A DNA stretch of 31,606 nucleotides from assembly GCA_051649345.1 (NCBI GenBank), contig JBOFGX010000217.1, forward strand, positions 1 to 31,606. The letters run 5' to 3'. Below, one piece after another: positions 6,589 through 14,227 of the stretch; position 1 is the stretch's first letter, and each line of letters begins with the position of its first letter. The notes beneath the pieces were generated by a model. It was not told the DNA's origin and searched no databases. It saw nothing but the letters and a program-made list of their open reading frames with translations. The position numbers were made by a program, and so were the translations under genes. The stretch is from Leadbetterella sp051649345 (lineage in GTDB: Bacteria > Bacteroidota > Bacteroidia > Cytophagales > Spirosomataceae).

Positions 6589-8199
6589 TTATGTATGCAT
6601 AAATGGATACTTGTAGTCTTCTGGAGCATTAGCAACATCTTTAATAGTTTGGGGACTAAGCCATCTATAAAGATTAAGCTTTGACCCCGCCTTATCGTTT
6701 GTCCCAGATGCACGACTTCCTCCGAAGGGCTGTTGCCCTATAATACCACCTGTTGGTTTATCATTTATATATAGATTGCCCGTTGAATTTTTGAGGATAG
6801 CCCTTGCTCCTTCTAATATATTCGTATCTTCTGCAAAGATTGCACCTGTAAGTCCATACTCTGAAGTATCTTCTACATGACTTAAAATTGACTCCCATTG
6901 GTCGTCTTCAAAAACAAAAACTGTAAGAACAGGCCCAAAAATTTCTTCTTTCAAAAGTTTATTGTTAAGATCAAAAACCTCGAAAAGTGTGGGTTGTATA
7001 AAATATCCATGGACATCATCACATTTACCTCCAACTAGACAAACAGTGTTTGGATCTTGTAGCCCAAAGTCAATGTAAGATTTTATTTTATTGAAAGCTC
7101 TTTGATCAATTACGGCATTCATGAAACATGTTAAATCTGTAACTGAGCCTGTTTTGATTTCATTCAAGGTTTGAATCAACAGCTCTTTTAATTCTGTCCA
7201 TATAGATTTTGAAACAAACAATCGGGACGCTGCGGAGCACTTTTGACCTTGAAACTCAAACGCTCCTCTAACAAGTGCGGCATTCAATTTTTGAATATTG
7301 GAACTTGCATGTGCTACTACAAAACCTTTTCCTCCTGTTTCGCCTACTATTCGGGGATAGTTCTTATACCGATCTACATTTGACCCAATAGTTTTCCATA
7401 GTTGTTTAAATATCTGCGTACTTCCCGTAAAATGTAAACCCGCAAAATCCTTGTTTGCGAAAACCACATCACCTAGCAGGGGACCATCTGTATAAATTAG
7501 GTTAATTACCCCTTTTGGAAGACCTGCCTCTAAAAGAATTTTCATAAAAAGATGAGCACTTAGAATTTGCGTATCTGCTGGCTTCCAGATCACAACATTC
7601 CCACAGATTGCAGGTGCAGTAGGCAGATTACCACCAATAGCTGTAAAGTTGAACGGAGAAATGGCAACTACGAAACCTTCCAATGGCCTGTATAGTAATG
7701 AATTATAAACTCCAGTTACAGACGCTGGTTGCTCCGATAAAATCTCTTTGTAGTAGTGGACATTGAATCTCAAAATATCAGCCAACTGTATCACTGCATC
7801 TGCTTCTGTTTGTTGAACATTTTTAGACTGCCCTAGCATCGTAGTAGCAATCATATCAAAACGATATTTGCCTGCTACAAGATCTGCCGCCTTCAAAAAA
7901 ATAGAGCATCTCTCTTCAGTTGGCATTGTCTCCCAAAGCGATTTTGCCTCAAGACACGCCTCTATTGCAGCGTGGATATCCTGGGTACTTGCCCAAGCAT
8001 GCCTTGCTAATAGATGGTTTTTTTTATCTGGTCTATATATATTTTTTTTCTCTTCTGTAAAAACTTCATTTCCTTCAATAAACAAAGGAATATCACTCAC
8101 GCTATTTTCCAAGAACGTAAGTCTTTCCATTAATATATTTCTTTCCTCGCTCCCGATATGGAAGCTTTGAGATTGCTCGTTTTTAGGAATACTCGACAT
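6589..8199 (-). CDS. pruA: L-glutamate gamma-semialdehyde (delta-1-pyrroline-5-carboxylate) dehydrogenase
   Basis: Oxidises glutamate gamma-semialdehyde to glutamate with NAD+, the second step of proline and arginine-derived ornithine catabolism. The protein is 536 residues from the ATG at 8199 (MSSIPKNEQSQ); the longer frame to 8250 would add a hydrophobic leader foreign to this cytoplasmic family. Visible motifs are the NAD-binding HFTGST near residue 256, the general-base ETGGK (Glu about 287), the catalytic Cys in FEFQGQKCSAASR (about 321), LKEEIFGPVL, and the C-terminal QPFGGSRASGTNDKAGS. This is the stand-alone P5C dehydrogenase type, without a PutA proline dehydrogenase domain. Proline dehydrogenase itself is not in the window. 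The gene follows the BACON-like lipoprotein gene by 54 bases on the same strand and may share its transcript. Confidence 0.95.
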   Translation of the reverse strand: MSSIPKNEQSQSFHIGSEERNILMERLTFLENSVSDIPLFIEGNEVFTEEKKNIYRPDKKNHLLARHAWASTQDIHAAIEACLEAKSLWETMPTEERCSIFLKAADLVAGKYRFDMIATTMLGQSKNVQQTEADAVIQLADILRFNVHYYKEILSEQPASVTGVYNSLLYRPLEGFVVAISPFNFTAIGGNLPTAPAICGNVVIWKPADTQILSAHLFMKILLEAGLPKGVINLIYTDGPLLGDVVFANKDFAGLHFTGSTQIFKQLWKTIGSNVDRYKNYPRIVGETGGKGFVVAHASSNIQKLNAALVRGAFEFQGQKCSAASRLFVSKSIWTELKELLIQTLNEIKTGSVTDLTCFMNAVIDQRAFNKIKSYIDFGLQDPNTVCLVGGKCDDVHGYFIQPTLFEVFDLNNKLLKEEIFGPVLTVFVFEDDQWESILSHVEDTSEYGLTGAIFAEDTNILEGARAILKNSTGNLYINDKPTGGIIGQQPFGGSRASGTNDKAGSKLNLYRWLSPQTIKDVANAPEDYKYPFMHT

Positions 8200-8253
8200 A
8201 GAAATGTATAAGATATTGACAATAAGTAATATAAAAAAAAGTAATTTCAAAAC

Positions 8254-9735
8254 TTAATACCTGCCTACAAATCCACAACCGACTCCAGAATTAGCTCGAC
8301 TGGCTGGTGCGGATACTTGAATTATATTATTGTTGGTTCCGAAACGAACCAGCTCCGTAAGGTTATGACAAGACGAGGCGAATACATCGTTTCCAATTTG
8401 TCTATCTAGTACTTCAATATGAGCAATAGAAGAATTCTCTTTGGATGGAAAGTTGACATTTGATAGTTTCAAGCTAGAAAAACTCCCAGCCAAAGTTATA
8501 CATATGTATGATTTATTATCTAAAAATTCAGAATCTTCAATTGTCAAGCTAGGGGAATTACTCGTGCCCATAATGTGGACTCCAGAAATTTCCACTTTCC
8601 GAAAACTTACCTTTTTCAAACTTGTAGTATATGTAGATTTATATCCGAAAAGACCTACTAAGCAATTATCAATAAAAACATTCTCGAATAGCGGCACTTG
8701 AGTTTGACTACTCAAATTCTCGAAATTAAATGCATTATGGGCATCTCTAATGTAAACGTGGGATAGTTGATAATCTCCCGAAATCACTATTCCCCCCCAG
8801 GCTGTTTGAGTCGGATTGTTTGACTCCGACTTAAGCTCAATTATGTTGCTCAATGAACCTTTTGCGATAAAGTTACCATTAACATAAATCGAATTCTTGG
8901 AATTCTTGGTTAATACGACTTTAGTTCCAGGCAAAATTGTGAGCGTTCTACCTTTGGGTATCGTAATATCTCCTGTCAAATAAACATTATCTTTCCAGTA
9001 TTCATCCTTTTGAAGAGTATGTCCTGTAATGGTACCCGAAATACTCGGATCAAAATTTCCGGATATTTTAATGCTTTGATCTGGGAGAGATTTCCCTTGA
9101 ATTGTTTGACTAAAAAGTAAATTCCCTTCAAAGGCACCCATTGGAAACTTATCTATAGTAATCCTATACCAAAGTGTATCTATATTGGATTTGAGACCTG
9201 TAAGCTTTACAATTTGCAACCAATCTTTATCTGATTTAAATGTGTAGTTGACAGCCTCATGACCCGTTTTTTTTACAGTGACAAACCGTTGAACACTTTC
9301 TTTTATAGTACCTGTTGATTCCGACAAAGTAGAAACGCTTAATTGAGTAGGTGTGTAGCTACCTGAAACTACAAAATCAAAATTTTTAAAAACAGTTTCA
9401 TTAGCTATAGACTTTATCCTCAAAAAAGTCAAGTTCTCTCCCGACCGCAGATCTTTAGAATCTACGTTTACTTCTAAAACAATAGAATCCTTGTTAGTGT
9501 ATTTATAATCTGTAGACTGAGAAACTTTAAGCCAACTATGATCTACATCTACTGTATAAAATAGAGTACCTTCTCCTTCAAATTTAGGTTTAATAACAAT
9601 TCTTTTATTACTAATTATAGGATCAAAACGTAGGGAATCGTTTTCAAAAATCAAAACAGGTGGCGGTATGTCTGGCGGTATAAGAAAACAGGATGTTAAG
9701 CTTACAGCCAATATGACTAGTAATAGGAATTTCAA
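8254..9735 (-). CDS. Lipoprotein with two BACON-like domains and a right-handed beta-helix
   Basis: A 493-residue exported lipoprotein; the signal peptide MKFLLLVILAVS ends in the lipobox LTSC (Cys16). Two Ig-like segments follow, at about 30-128 and 131-232. Each carries a Trp-centred strand (HSWLKV at 67-71, KDWLQIV at 170-175), as in BACON domains. From about 238 (GHTLQKDEYWKDNVYLTGDI, then IPKGRTLTILPGTKVVL) the sequence turns into a parallel beta-helix with short repeated strands, as in proteins that bind polysaccharides or adhere to surfaces. This opening block is typical of Bacteroidota right-handed beta-helix lipoproteins. No catalytic motif is recognised, so a carbohydrate-binding or adhesive role is only an inference. 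It lies directly upstream of pruA, an unexpected partner that may simply be a neighbour. Confidence 0.75.
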   Translation of the reverse strand: MKFLLLVILAVSLTSCFLIPPDIPPPVLIFENDSLRFDPIISNKRIVIKPKFEGEGTLFYTVDVDHSWLKVSQSTDYKYTNKDSIVLEVNVDSKDLRSGENLTFLRIKSIANETVFKNFDFVVSGSYTPTQLSVSTLSESTGTIKESVQRFVTVKKTGHEAVNYTFKSDKDWLQIVKLTGLKSNIDTLWYRITIDKFPMGAFEGNLLFSQTIQGKSLPDQSIKISGNFDPSISGTITGHTLQKDEYWKDNVYLTGDITIPKGRTLTILPGTKVVLTKNSKNSIYVNGNFIAKGSLSNIIELKSESNNPTQTAWGGIVISGDYQLSHVYIRDAHNAFNFENLSSQTQVPLFENVFIDNCLVGLFGYKSTYTTSLKKVSFRKVEISGVHIMGTSNSPSLTIEDSEFLDNKSYICITLAGSFSSLKLSNVNFPSKENSSIAHIEVLDRQIGNDVFASSCHNLTELVRFGTNNNIIQVSAPASRANSGVGCGFVGRY

Positions 9736-9753
9736 TTTTCAAGGTGTTTTATA

Positions 9754-9779
9754 CAAAATTATAACAGTTACGTGACAAA
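9754..9779 (-). promoter_or_regulatory. Possible promoter of the BACON-like lipoprotein gene
   Basis: On the minus strand TAATTTTG (9761-9754) fits the Bacteroidota -7 box TAnnTTTG, and a TTTG (9779-9776) lies upstream. The spacing of 14 bases is shorter than the usual 17-23, so this is a weak call. It would give a leader of only about a dozen bases before the ATG at 9735. Confidence 0.3.
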
Positions 9780-9807
9780 TTTTAAATTTAGCCTTGTATA
9801 ATAAAAA

Positions 9808-10203
9808 TTATTCGAAGAACAGCCGCTTGTTTTCATCCGATGGCATCACACAAGCCTCGAGTTTACCAAAAATCATGTATCTATTTCTAGCAATTAGACT
9901 GTAACATGCATCTGCTAACAAAACAGGTAATAACTCTAAAGCTCTGATATAAAACCACGTATTTAAGGTACGAGATATATAAACTATTGCTGCCGATTTT
10001 TTGAGAATATTACCGTCAATAATCACCCAAATGGATTCTGGTACTAATCCAAATTCATCAGGAAAGTTTAATTTGAAAAAGTCAGATTGAAATGAAGCGA
10101 AACGAAAAACATGAGCGGGATCATTCTCTATAATTTTTACAACAGATGCGTTGCACAATTTGCAAACCCCGTCAAATACAACTATAGGATTTTTTATGTC
10201 CAC
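9808..10203 (-). CDS. DCC-family thiol-disulfide oxidoreductase (DUF393)
   Basis: A 131-residue DCC-family protein, named for the DxxCxxC motif near the N-terminus. Here it is FDGVCKLCN with Cys14 and Cys17, in the place of the redox pair of a thioredoxin-like fold. The later RNRYMIFGKLEACVMP matches the family's usual R(Y/F)..FG....C..P ending, and the length is typical. The substrate is unknown. The gene starts 11 bases after the stop of the upstream membrane-protein gene and is surely in one operon with it. A role in redox handling near the membrane is possible but not shown. Confidence 0.9.
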   Translation of the reverse strand: MDIKNPIVVFDGVCKLCNASVVKIIENDPAHVFRFASFQSDFFKLNFPDEFGLVPESIWVIIDGNILKKSAAIVYISRTLNTWFYIRALELLPVLLADACYSLIARNRYMIFGKLEACVMPSDENKRLFFE

Positions 10204-10214
10204 TCATCCCGTAT

Positions 10215-10658
10215 TTAAAATATCTTATCGTAAGGCAACCTACTCAATATGAGAAGCAAGGCTAAGCCGAAAAATATCATCGTACTTTTAAACTTAGCAC
10301 CATGACTAAATCCATTTTTGGACTTTGCATTACCAATAGTAGCAAGTACCACAGCAATGATATTGGTTGTAGGATGCTCAATGATCATTTTACGAACTGT
10401 AGCATCTTTCATGGCTACAGCCATATCAGAAAATGCTAATTTTGCTACTGGTGATACAATTAATAGAATAATACCTAACAAAAACATTGTATGTGTAGAA
10501 ATAAGTGCAAAAAGATTGATTTTGCGATCCGCATTTGCAAATATTTTCTCAGATCTTGATCCCAGCAGACCATTGATTGTAGCAAACGCAAGCAATAAAA
10601 TAGATAAAAAAGCTATATAATGGTGACAAGGAAGAATAATATTGTATAATGTATCCAT
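10215..10658 (-). CDS. Cytochrome b-like four-helix membrane protein
   Basis: A 147-residue inner-membrane protein with four hydrophobic helices at about 12-33, 48-70, 97-110 and 124-140. Histidines sit in or near helices at 12-13 (LPCHHYIAF), 56 (STHTMFLLG) and 95 (IEHPTTNIIAV), a spacing that suits heme ligation. SPVAKLAFSDMAVAMKD and the basic NAKSK loop resemble a Bacteroidota family usually named cytochrome B or hypothetical. I recognise the family from its pattern, not from a known function. It is the first gene of a pair with the DCC oxidoreductase, which supports a redox theme. It is divergent from the small ORF before secDF. Confidence 0.75.
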   Translation of the reverse strand: MDTLYNIILPCHHYIAFLSILLLAFATINGLLGSRSEKIFANADRKINLFALISTHTMFLLGIILLIVSPVAKLAFSDMAVAMKDATVRKMIIEHPTTNIIAVVLATIGNAKSKNGFSHGAKFKSTMIFFGLALLLILSRLPYDKIF

Positions 10659-10755
10659 AATGTATTAATTTCCTATAAAAGTAGGATAGAATAGGCTAAT
10701 TGCCTAGTTATTATTGAAAAATACCTAAAAAAAGTACTTTATGAACCAAAAAAAT

Positions 10756-10787
10756 CTTGATTTTACCGAGAATAAATAATACTTTTG
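10756..10787 (+). promoter_or_regulatory. Promoter of the small ORF and secDF, giving an apparently leaderless transcript
   Basis: A -33 element CTTG at 10756-10759, a 20-base spacer and an exact -7 box TACTTTTG (TAnnTTTG) at 10780-10787. The ATG at 10792 begins 5 bases after the box, where transcription is expected to start. The mRNA would therefore have almost no 5' leader. This is the best promoter match in the window. Confidence 0.65.
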
Positions 10788-10791
10788 CAGC

Positions 10792-11121
10792 ATGAAGATA
10801 AAAAACGCATGTTTGCGGTTATTGTATTGTATTACACTTGTTGCTTTTCTTAGCACTTGGGTAGTCAGTTTATCTTTTGAGCATTCAACTGATGATAAAA
10901 AGTCAGATTCCAAATCTAAATCTGAAGTAAAGGCTTATATCTCTCAATCCAATACGTTGATTGGAGATGGGACATTCTACAAAGACTGGGTTGATTTCAA
11001 GATTCCTACAATCTCAATACCCACTTTATTTACAGAGAGATTAAAAAATTCTTTCAACACTTCTTTTATAAGCTATTTTGCCAAAATCTTTGAGCATCAT
11101 ATAGCTATAAATGCTCCTTGA
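10792..11121 (+). CDS. Small exported or membrane-anchored protein upstream of secDF; candidate Sec-monitoring arrest peptide
   Basis: A 109-residue protein I do not recognise. The N-terminus is basic (MKIKNACLRL) and followed by a hydrophobic stretch at 10-29, so it is a signal peptide or membrane anchor without an obvious cleavage site. A charged Lys/Ser/Asp segment follows (33-48), then a mixed region with IPTISIPTLF at 71-80, and the protein ends HHIAINAP, with proline as the last residue before TGA. Only one ATG is available, and the -7 box just upstream supports expression. It lies 110 bases before secDF on the same strand with no strong terminator between. A short secreted ORF in this position matches the layout of VemP (before secDF2), SecM (before secA) and MifM (before yidC2), which stall the ribosome to sense export. 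That function is inference; an ordinary small envelope protein is the alternative. Confidence 0.65.
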   Translation: MKIKNACLRLLYCITLVAFLSTWVVSLSFEHSTDDKKSDSKSKSEVKAYISQSNTLIGDGTFYKDWVDFKIPTISIPTLFTERLKNSFNTSFISYFAKIFEHHIAINAP

Positions 11122-11231
11122 ACTGAGCCTATCTTAATCTATTCTTAATTTTAATATCATTTGACCCTGAAAAATGATATTCTTAATATTCTTAATTCGG
11201 CTTCAGGACGCCACAAAATAAATTTTAAATC
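11122..11231 (+). promoter_or_regulatory. Structured, repetitive leader between the small ORF and secDF
   Basis: A stem-loop of 10 bp (11153-11162 with 11172-11181, AATATCATTT/AAATGATATT, 9-base loop) sits in the middle. Three exact copies of TATTCTTAAT (11140-11149, 11178-11187, 11187-11196) and a shorter TATCTTAAT (11130-11138) flank it, two on each side. A possible longer-range pairing joins CTGAGCC (11123-11129, directly after the small ORF's stop) with GGCTTCAG (11199-11206), 7 bp with one bulge. No T run follows the hairpin, so it is not a typical terminator. Confidence 0.5.
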
Positions 11232-14135
11232 ATGAGAAATAAAGGAGCCATTTGGGCCTTGTTTGTAGTTTTTTTACTTATCAGTTTTTACTACCTCTTC
11301 CGTACATGGAAAATCAATGAAATCCGTGATGAAGCAACGGAATTTGCTACGAAGAATAAAGTAGTTGACAAGAAAAGAAAGCAGTATTATTTAGATTCCC
11401 TTTGGAAGACAGAGGTTTTACCTGGTGGAACTACAGTTGAGGATCTTACTAAGCAAGAACTTGCCCTCGGATTGGATCTACAAGGTGGTATGCATGTGAT
11501 ACTTGAAATTGGGCAGTCTGAAATCATTAAATCTCTAGCCAAAGGAGCAAGAGATCCTAAGGTTTCTATGGCAGTCAATACAACCAAGCAAAAAAATCCC
11601 GGCTCTGGACGTGATTTTGTTGATATGTTTGTTGACGAATACAGAAAGCTAGCACCTAATCAAAAACTAGCATCGTTATTTGCTAACTCTTCAAACAGAG
11701 ACGAAATTTTAAGTACCGATCCCGATGACAAAATTATAGCCTACATAAAATCGAAAGTACAGATAGCATTTGACAACTCGTTTAATATTATTCGTAACCG
11801 TGTTGACAAAACAGGTTTGGCCAATGCAAACATCATAAAAATACCAGGCTCTAATCGTATTCAAGTAGAAATGCCAGGTGTAAATGATCCCGATCGTATT
11901 CGTAAAATTTTAACTGGATCTGCAAAATTAGAATTCTGCGAAGTTTATGAAGTTGCGGAAATCAACAATAGCTTAATGGCACTTGATGCATATATGACAG
12001 CAAAAGAAAATGAGAAAAAAAGCAAGATTAATCCTGCCGATACGTCTAAAACTTCTTTAGCTAATGCTCTAAACAATGGAGCGAAGAAGGATAGCTTAAA
12101 GCCAAAAGGTTTGGCGTCACTATTAAGTATTGATCAAAAAAGTATTTACATACGTACTAGAGACACTTCCAAACTAAATGCACTTATGCAAGACCCACAA
12201 GTTCTTGCCATGTTCCCAGCAGAACTCTCATTCCTATACGATGTTGCCACTATCCCATCAAAAGACAATCTAGGTGATTTCGTGAATGTATATGCTATTA
12301 AAGATCATAATAATGCACCTTTAGAAGGAGAAGTTATTACGGATGCAAATCAAGGTTATGACCCAAATACGGGTAAACCTGATGTATCTATGCGTATGAA
12401 TGCAGCGGGTACTCGCAAATGGGCTGAACTTACGAAAAACAATGTAGGTAAGCGTATTGCCATTTTATTAGATGGATATGTATATTCTGCTCCTAATATC
12501 AATGGCGAAATTACTGGTGGTAGTTCTAGCATATCAGGAGGATTTTCTTTAGAAGACGCCCAAGATTTGGCAAACGTCTTGGTAACAGGTAAACTACCTG
12601 CACCTGCTGAAATCATTGAAGAAGCAGAAGTAGGTGCTACGGTTGGTAACAATGCATTTAATGCGGGGGTAATGTCCGCGTTGATTGGAGTATTAGCTGT
12701 ATTGATTTTTGTTGTGATTTATTACAGTCAGGCAGGTTGGATTGCTAACATTGCTTTATTGGTCAATCTTCTACTTTTGTTAGGATTTCTTGCTTCGGGT
12801 GGAGCAACCATGACTCTTCCAGGTATCGCAGGACTTGTTCTATCTGTAGGTATGTCTGTGGATGCCAATGTACTTATTTATGAACGTATCAAAGAAGAGC
12901 TAAAATTAGGTAAAAGCTTTAGTTCTGCTATTTCAGATGGATTTAAGAATGCCTTGCCATCCATCATTGACTCAAACGTTACGACTTTGATAACTGGTGT
13001 TATCCTATTTGTACTTGGAACAGGACTAGTTAAAGGTTTTGCAACGACCCTCCTTATTGGTATTGGTACTTCTTTATTCTGTGCTGTTTTTGTTGCAAGA
13101 TTGGTTTTCGAATATTATATCAAAAGAGGAAAAACAATTAACTTTAAGACTGCCTGGACAGAGAAGTTATTCAAAGACAGTAATATTGATTTTGTAAATA
13201 AGCGTAAGCGATTTTACATGATTTCAGCAGGTATCGTAATCGCAGGTGCAATTTCTATTGGTATCAAAGGTTGGAACCTAGGCACTGACTTCAAAGGAGG
13301 GAGAACATTTGAAGCTCACTTCACGAAATCTGTAAATACAGATGATGTAAAAAAAGCTGTTCAGTCTGTATTTGGTGATAAATCTGTAGAAGTAAAAACA
13401 TATGGAGGTTTTAATCAAGTTAAAATTACATCTTCTTATGAGATCAACAACACAGATCCAGAAGTTGAAAAACAAATCAGAACAAACTTAGAGTCTGTTT
13501 TATCCAAAATACCTGGTAATGCAGGTAAGGTTGTGGCTTCTTCCAAAGTAGGAGCAACCATTGCAAATGATACGATCAAAAACTCATTACTAGCTTTGTT
13601 ACTATCAATAGCCGTAACTTTTGCTTATATCTATTTACGATTCAGAAGTGTGGCTTTTGGTTTTGGTGCTGTAGTTGCGTTATTTCATGACGTTTTGATC
13701 ATCCTAGGAATCTTCTCTATTTTCAATGGAATACTTCCATTCTCTTTGGAATTAGATCAAGCTTTTGTAGGTGCTGTACTTACGCTAATGGGTTATTCTA
13801 TGAATGATACCGTCGTGGTATTTGACCGTATACGTGAATATTTAAGAGATAAAGGAGCCAAAAAAGAAGCCATGGCTGTGACAATTAACAACGCCCTTAA
13901 CAGTACGCTTAGCCGTACAGCTGTTACTGGGGTAGCTACTTTATTGGTATTATTAATTCTACTGATTTTTGGAGGCGAAAGTATCCGTGGATTTGTATTC
14001 TGTATGTTTATTGGGGTAATTGTAGGTACGTATTCGTCTCTATTTATTGCATCTCCAATAGTAGTAGACGGCATGCAACGTCAACTTGAAAAAGAGACAG
14101 AATCTACTAGTCTAAAGAATGCTGCAACAGCATAA
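11232..14135 (+). CDS. secDF: Fused protein translocase subunit SecDF
   Basis: A 967-residue fusion of SecD and SecF, the proton-driven partner of SecYEG that helps pull proteins across the inner membrane. The SecD part starts with a membrane helix (about 7-23), has LDLQGG at 81-86, a large periplasmic P1 region, and the SVDANVLIYERIKEE signature near 542. SecF begins near 640, with GTDFKGG near 684 and MNDTVVVFDRIREY near 857, followed by the last helices. The Asp and Arg residues of both signatures that serve proton flow are present. A Ser/Lys-rich stretch at about 265-300 is an insertion in the P1 region. Fusion of secD and secF is normal in Bacteroidota. The start has no Shine-Dalgarno sequence, only an A/T-rich stretch. 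The gene follows the candidate arrest peptide and ends at a strong terminator. Confidence 0.97.
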   Translation: MRNKGAIWALFVVFLLISFYYLFRTWKINEIRDEATEFATKNKVVDKKRKQYYLDSLWKTEVLPGGTTVEDLTKQELALGLDLQGGMHVILEIGQSEIIKSLAKGARDPKVSMAVNTTKQKNPGSGRDFVDMFVDEYRKLAPNQKLASLFANSSNRDEILSTDPDDKIIAYIKSKVQIAFDNSFNIIRNRVDKTGLANANIIKIPGSNRIQVEMPGVNDPDRIRKILTGSAKLEFCEVYEVAEINNSLMALDAYMTAKENEKKSKINPADTSKTSLANALNNGAKKDSLKPKGLASLLSIDQKSIYIRTRDTSKLNALMQDPQVLAMFPAELSFLYDVATIPSKDNLGDFVNVYAIKDHNNAPLEGEVITDANQGYDPNTGKPDVSMRMNAAGTRKWAELTKNNVGKRIAILLDGYVYSAPNINGEITGGSSSISGGFSLEDAQDLANVLVTGKLPAPAEIIEEAEVGATVGNNAFNAGVMSALIGVLAVLIFVVIYYSQAGWIANIALLVNLLLLLGFLASGGATMTLPGIAGLVLSVGMSVDANVLIYERIKEELKLGKSFSSAISDGFKNALPSIIDSNVTTLITGVILFVLGTGLVKGFATTLLIGIGTSLFCAVFVARLVFEYYIKRGKTINFKTAWTEKLFKDSNIDFVNKRKRFYMISAGIVIAGAISIGIKGWNLGTDFKGGRTFEAHFTKSVNTDDVKKAVQSVFGDKSVEVKTYGGFNQVKITSSYEINNTDPEVEKQIRTNLESVLSKIPGNAGKVVASSKVGATIANDTIKNSLLALLLSIAVTFAYIYLRFRSVAFGFGAVVALFHDVLIILGIFSIFNGILPFSLELDQAFVGAVLTLMGYSMNDTVVVFDRIREYLRDKGAKKEAMAVTINNALNSTLSRTAVTGVATLLVLLILLIFGGESIRGFVFCMFIGVIVGTYSSLFIASPIVVDGMQRQLEKETESTSLKNAATA

Positions 14136-14153
14136 TATTGGATTTTTTAATTA

Positions 14154-14185
14154 AAAAAAGGCTACTCTTCAGGGTAGCCTTTTTT
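14154..14185 (+). terminator. Strong intrinsic terminator after secDF
   Basis: A 12-bp stem AAAAAAGGCTAC (14154-14165) with GTAGCCTTTTTT (14174-14185), extended by a wobble and a C-G pair to a four-base loop. It ends in a run of six T. The A run before the stem makes it usable from either side. Confidence 0.9.
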
Positions 14186-14212
14186 GATTACCCTATTTCT
14201 TGGCTATATTTA
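14183..14212 (+). promoter_or_regulatory. Likely promoter of the glutamate-synthase-like gene
   Basis: TTTG at 14183-14186, an 18-base spacer and TATATTTA at 14205-14212, which matches the -7 box TAnnTTTG in all but the last base. The start codon follows at 14228. The -33 element overlaps the T run of the secDF terminator. Confidence 0.4.
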
Positions 14213-14227
14213 TAAAAAATAAAATTT

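Noticed and set aside
8200..8250. N-terminal hydrophobic extension of pruA
   Set aside because: It would make a cytoplasmic dehydrogenase look membrane-anchored; the ATG at 8199 gives the family's normal start.
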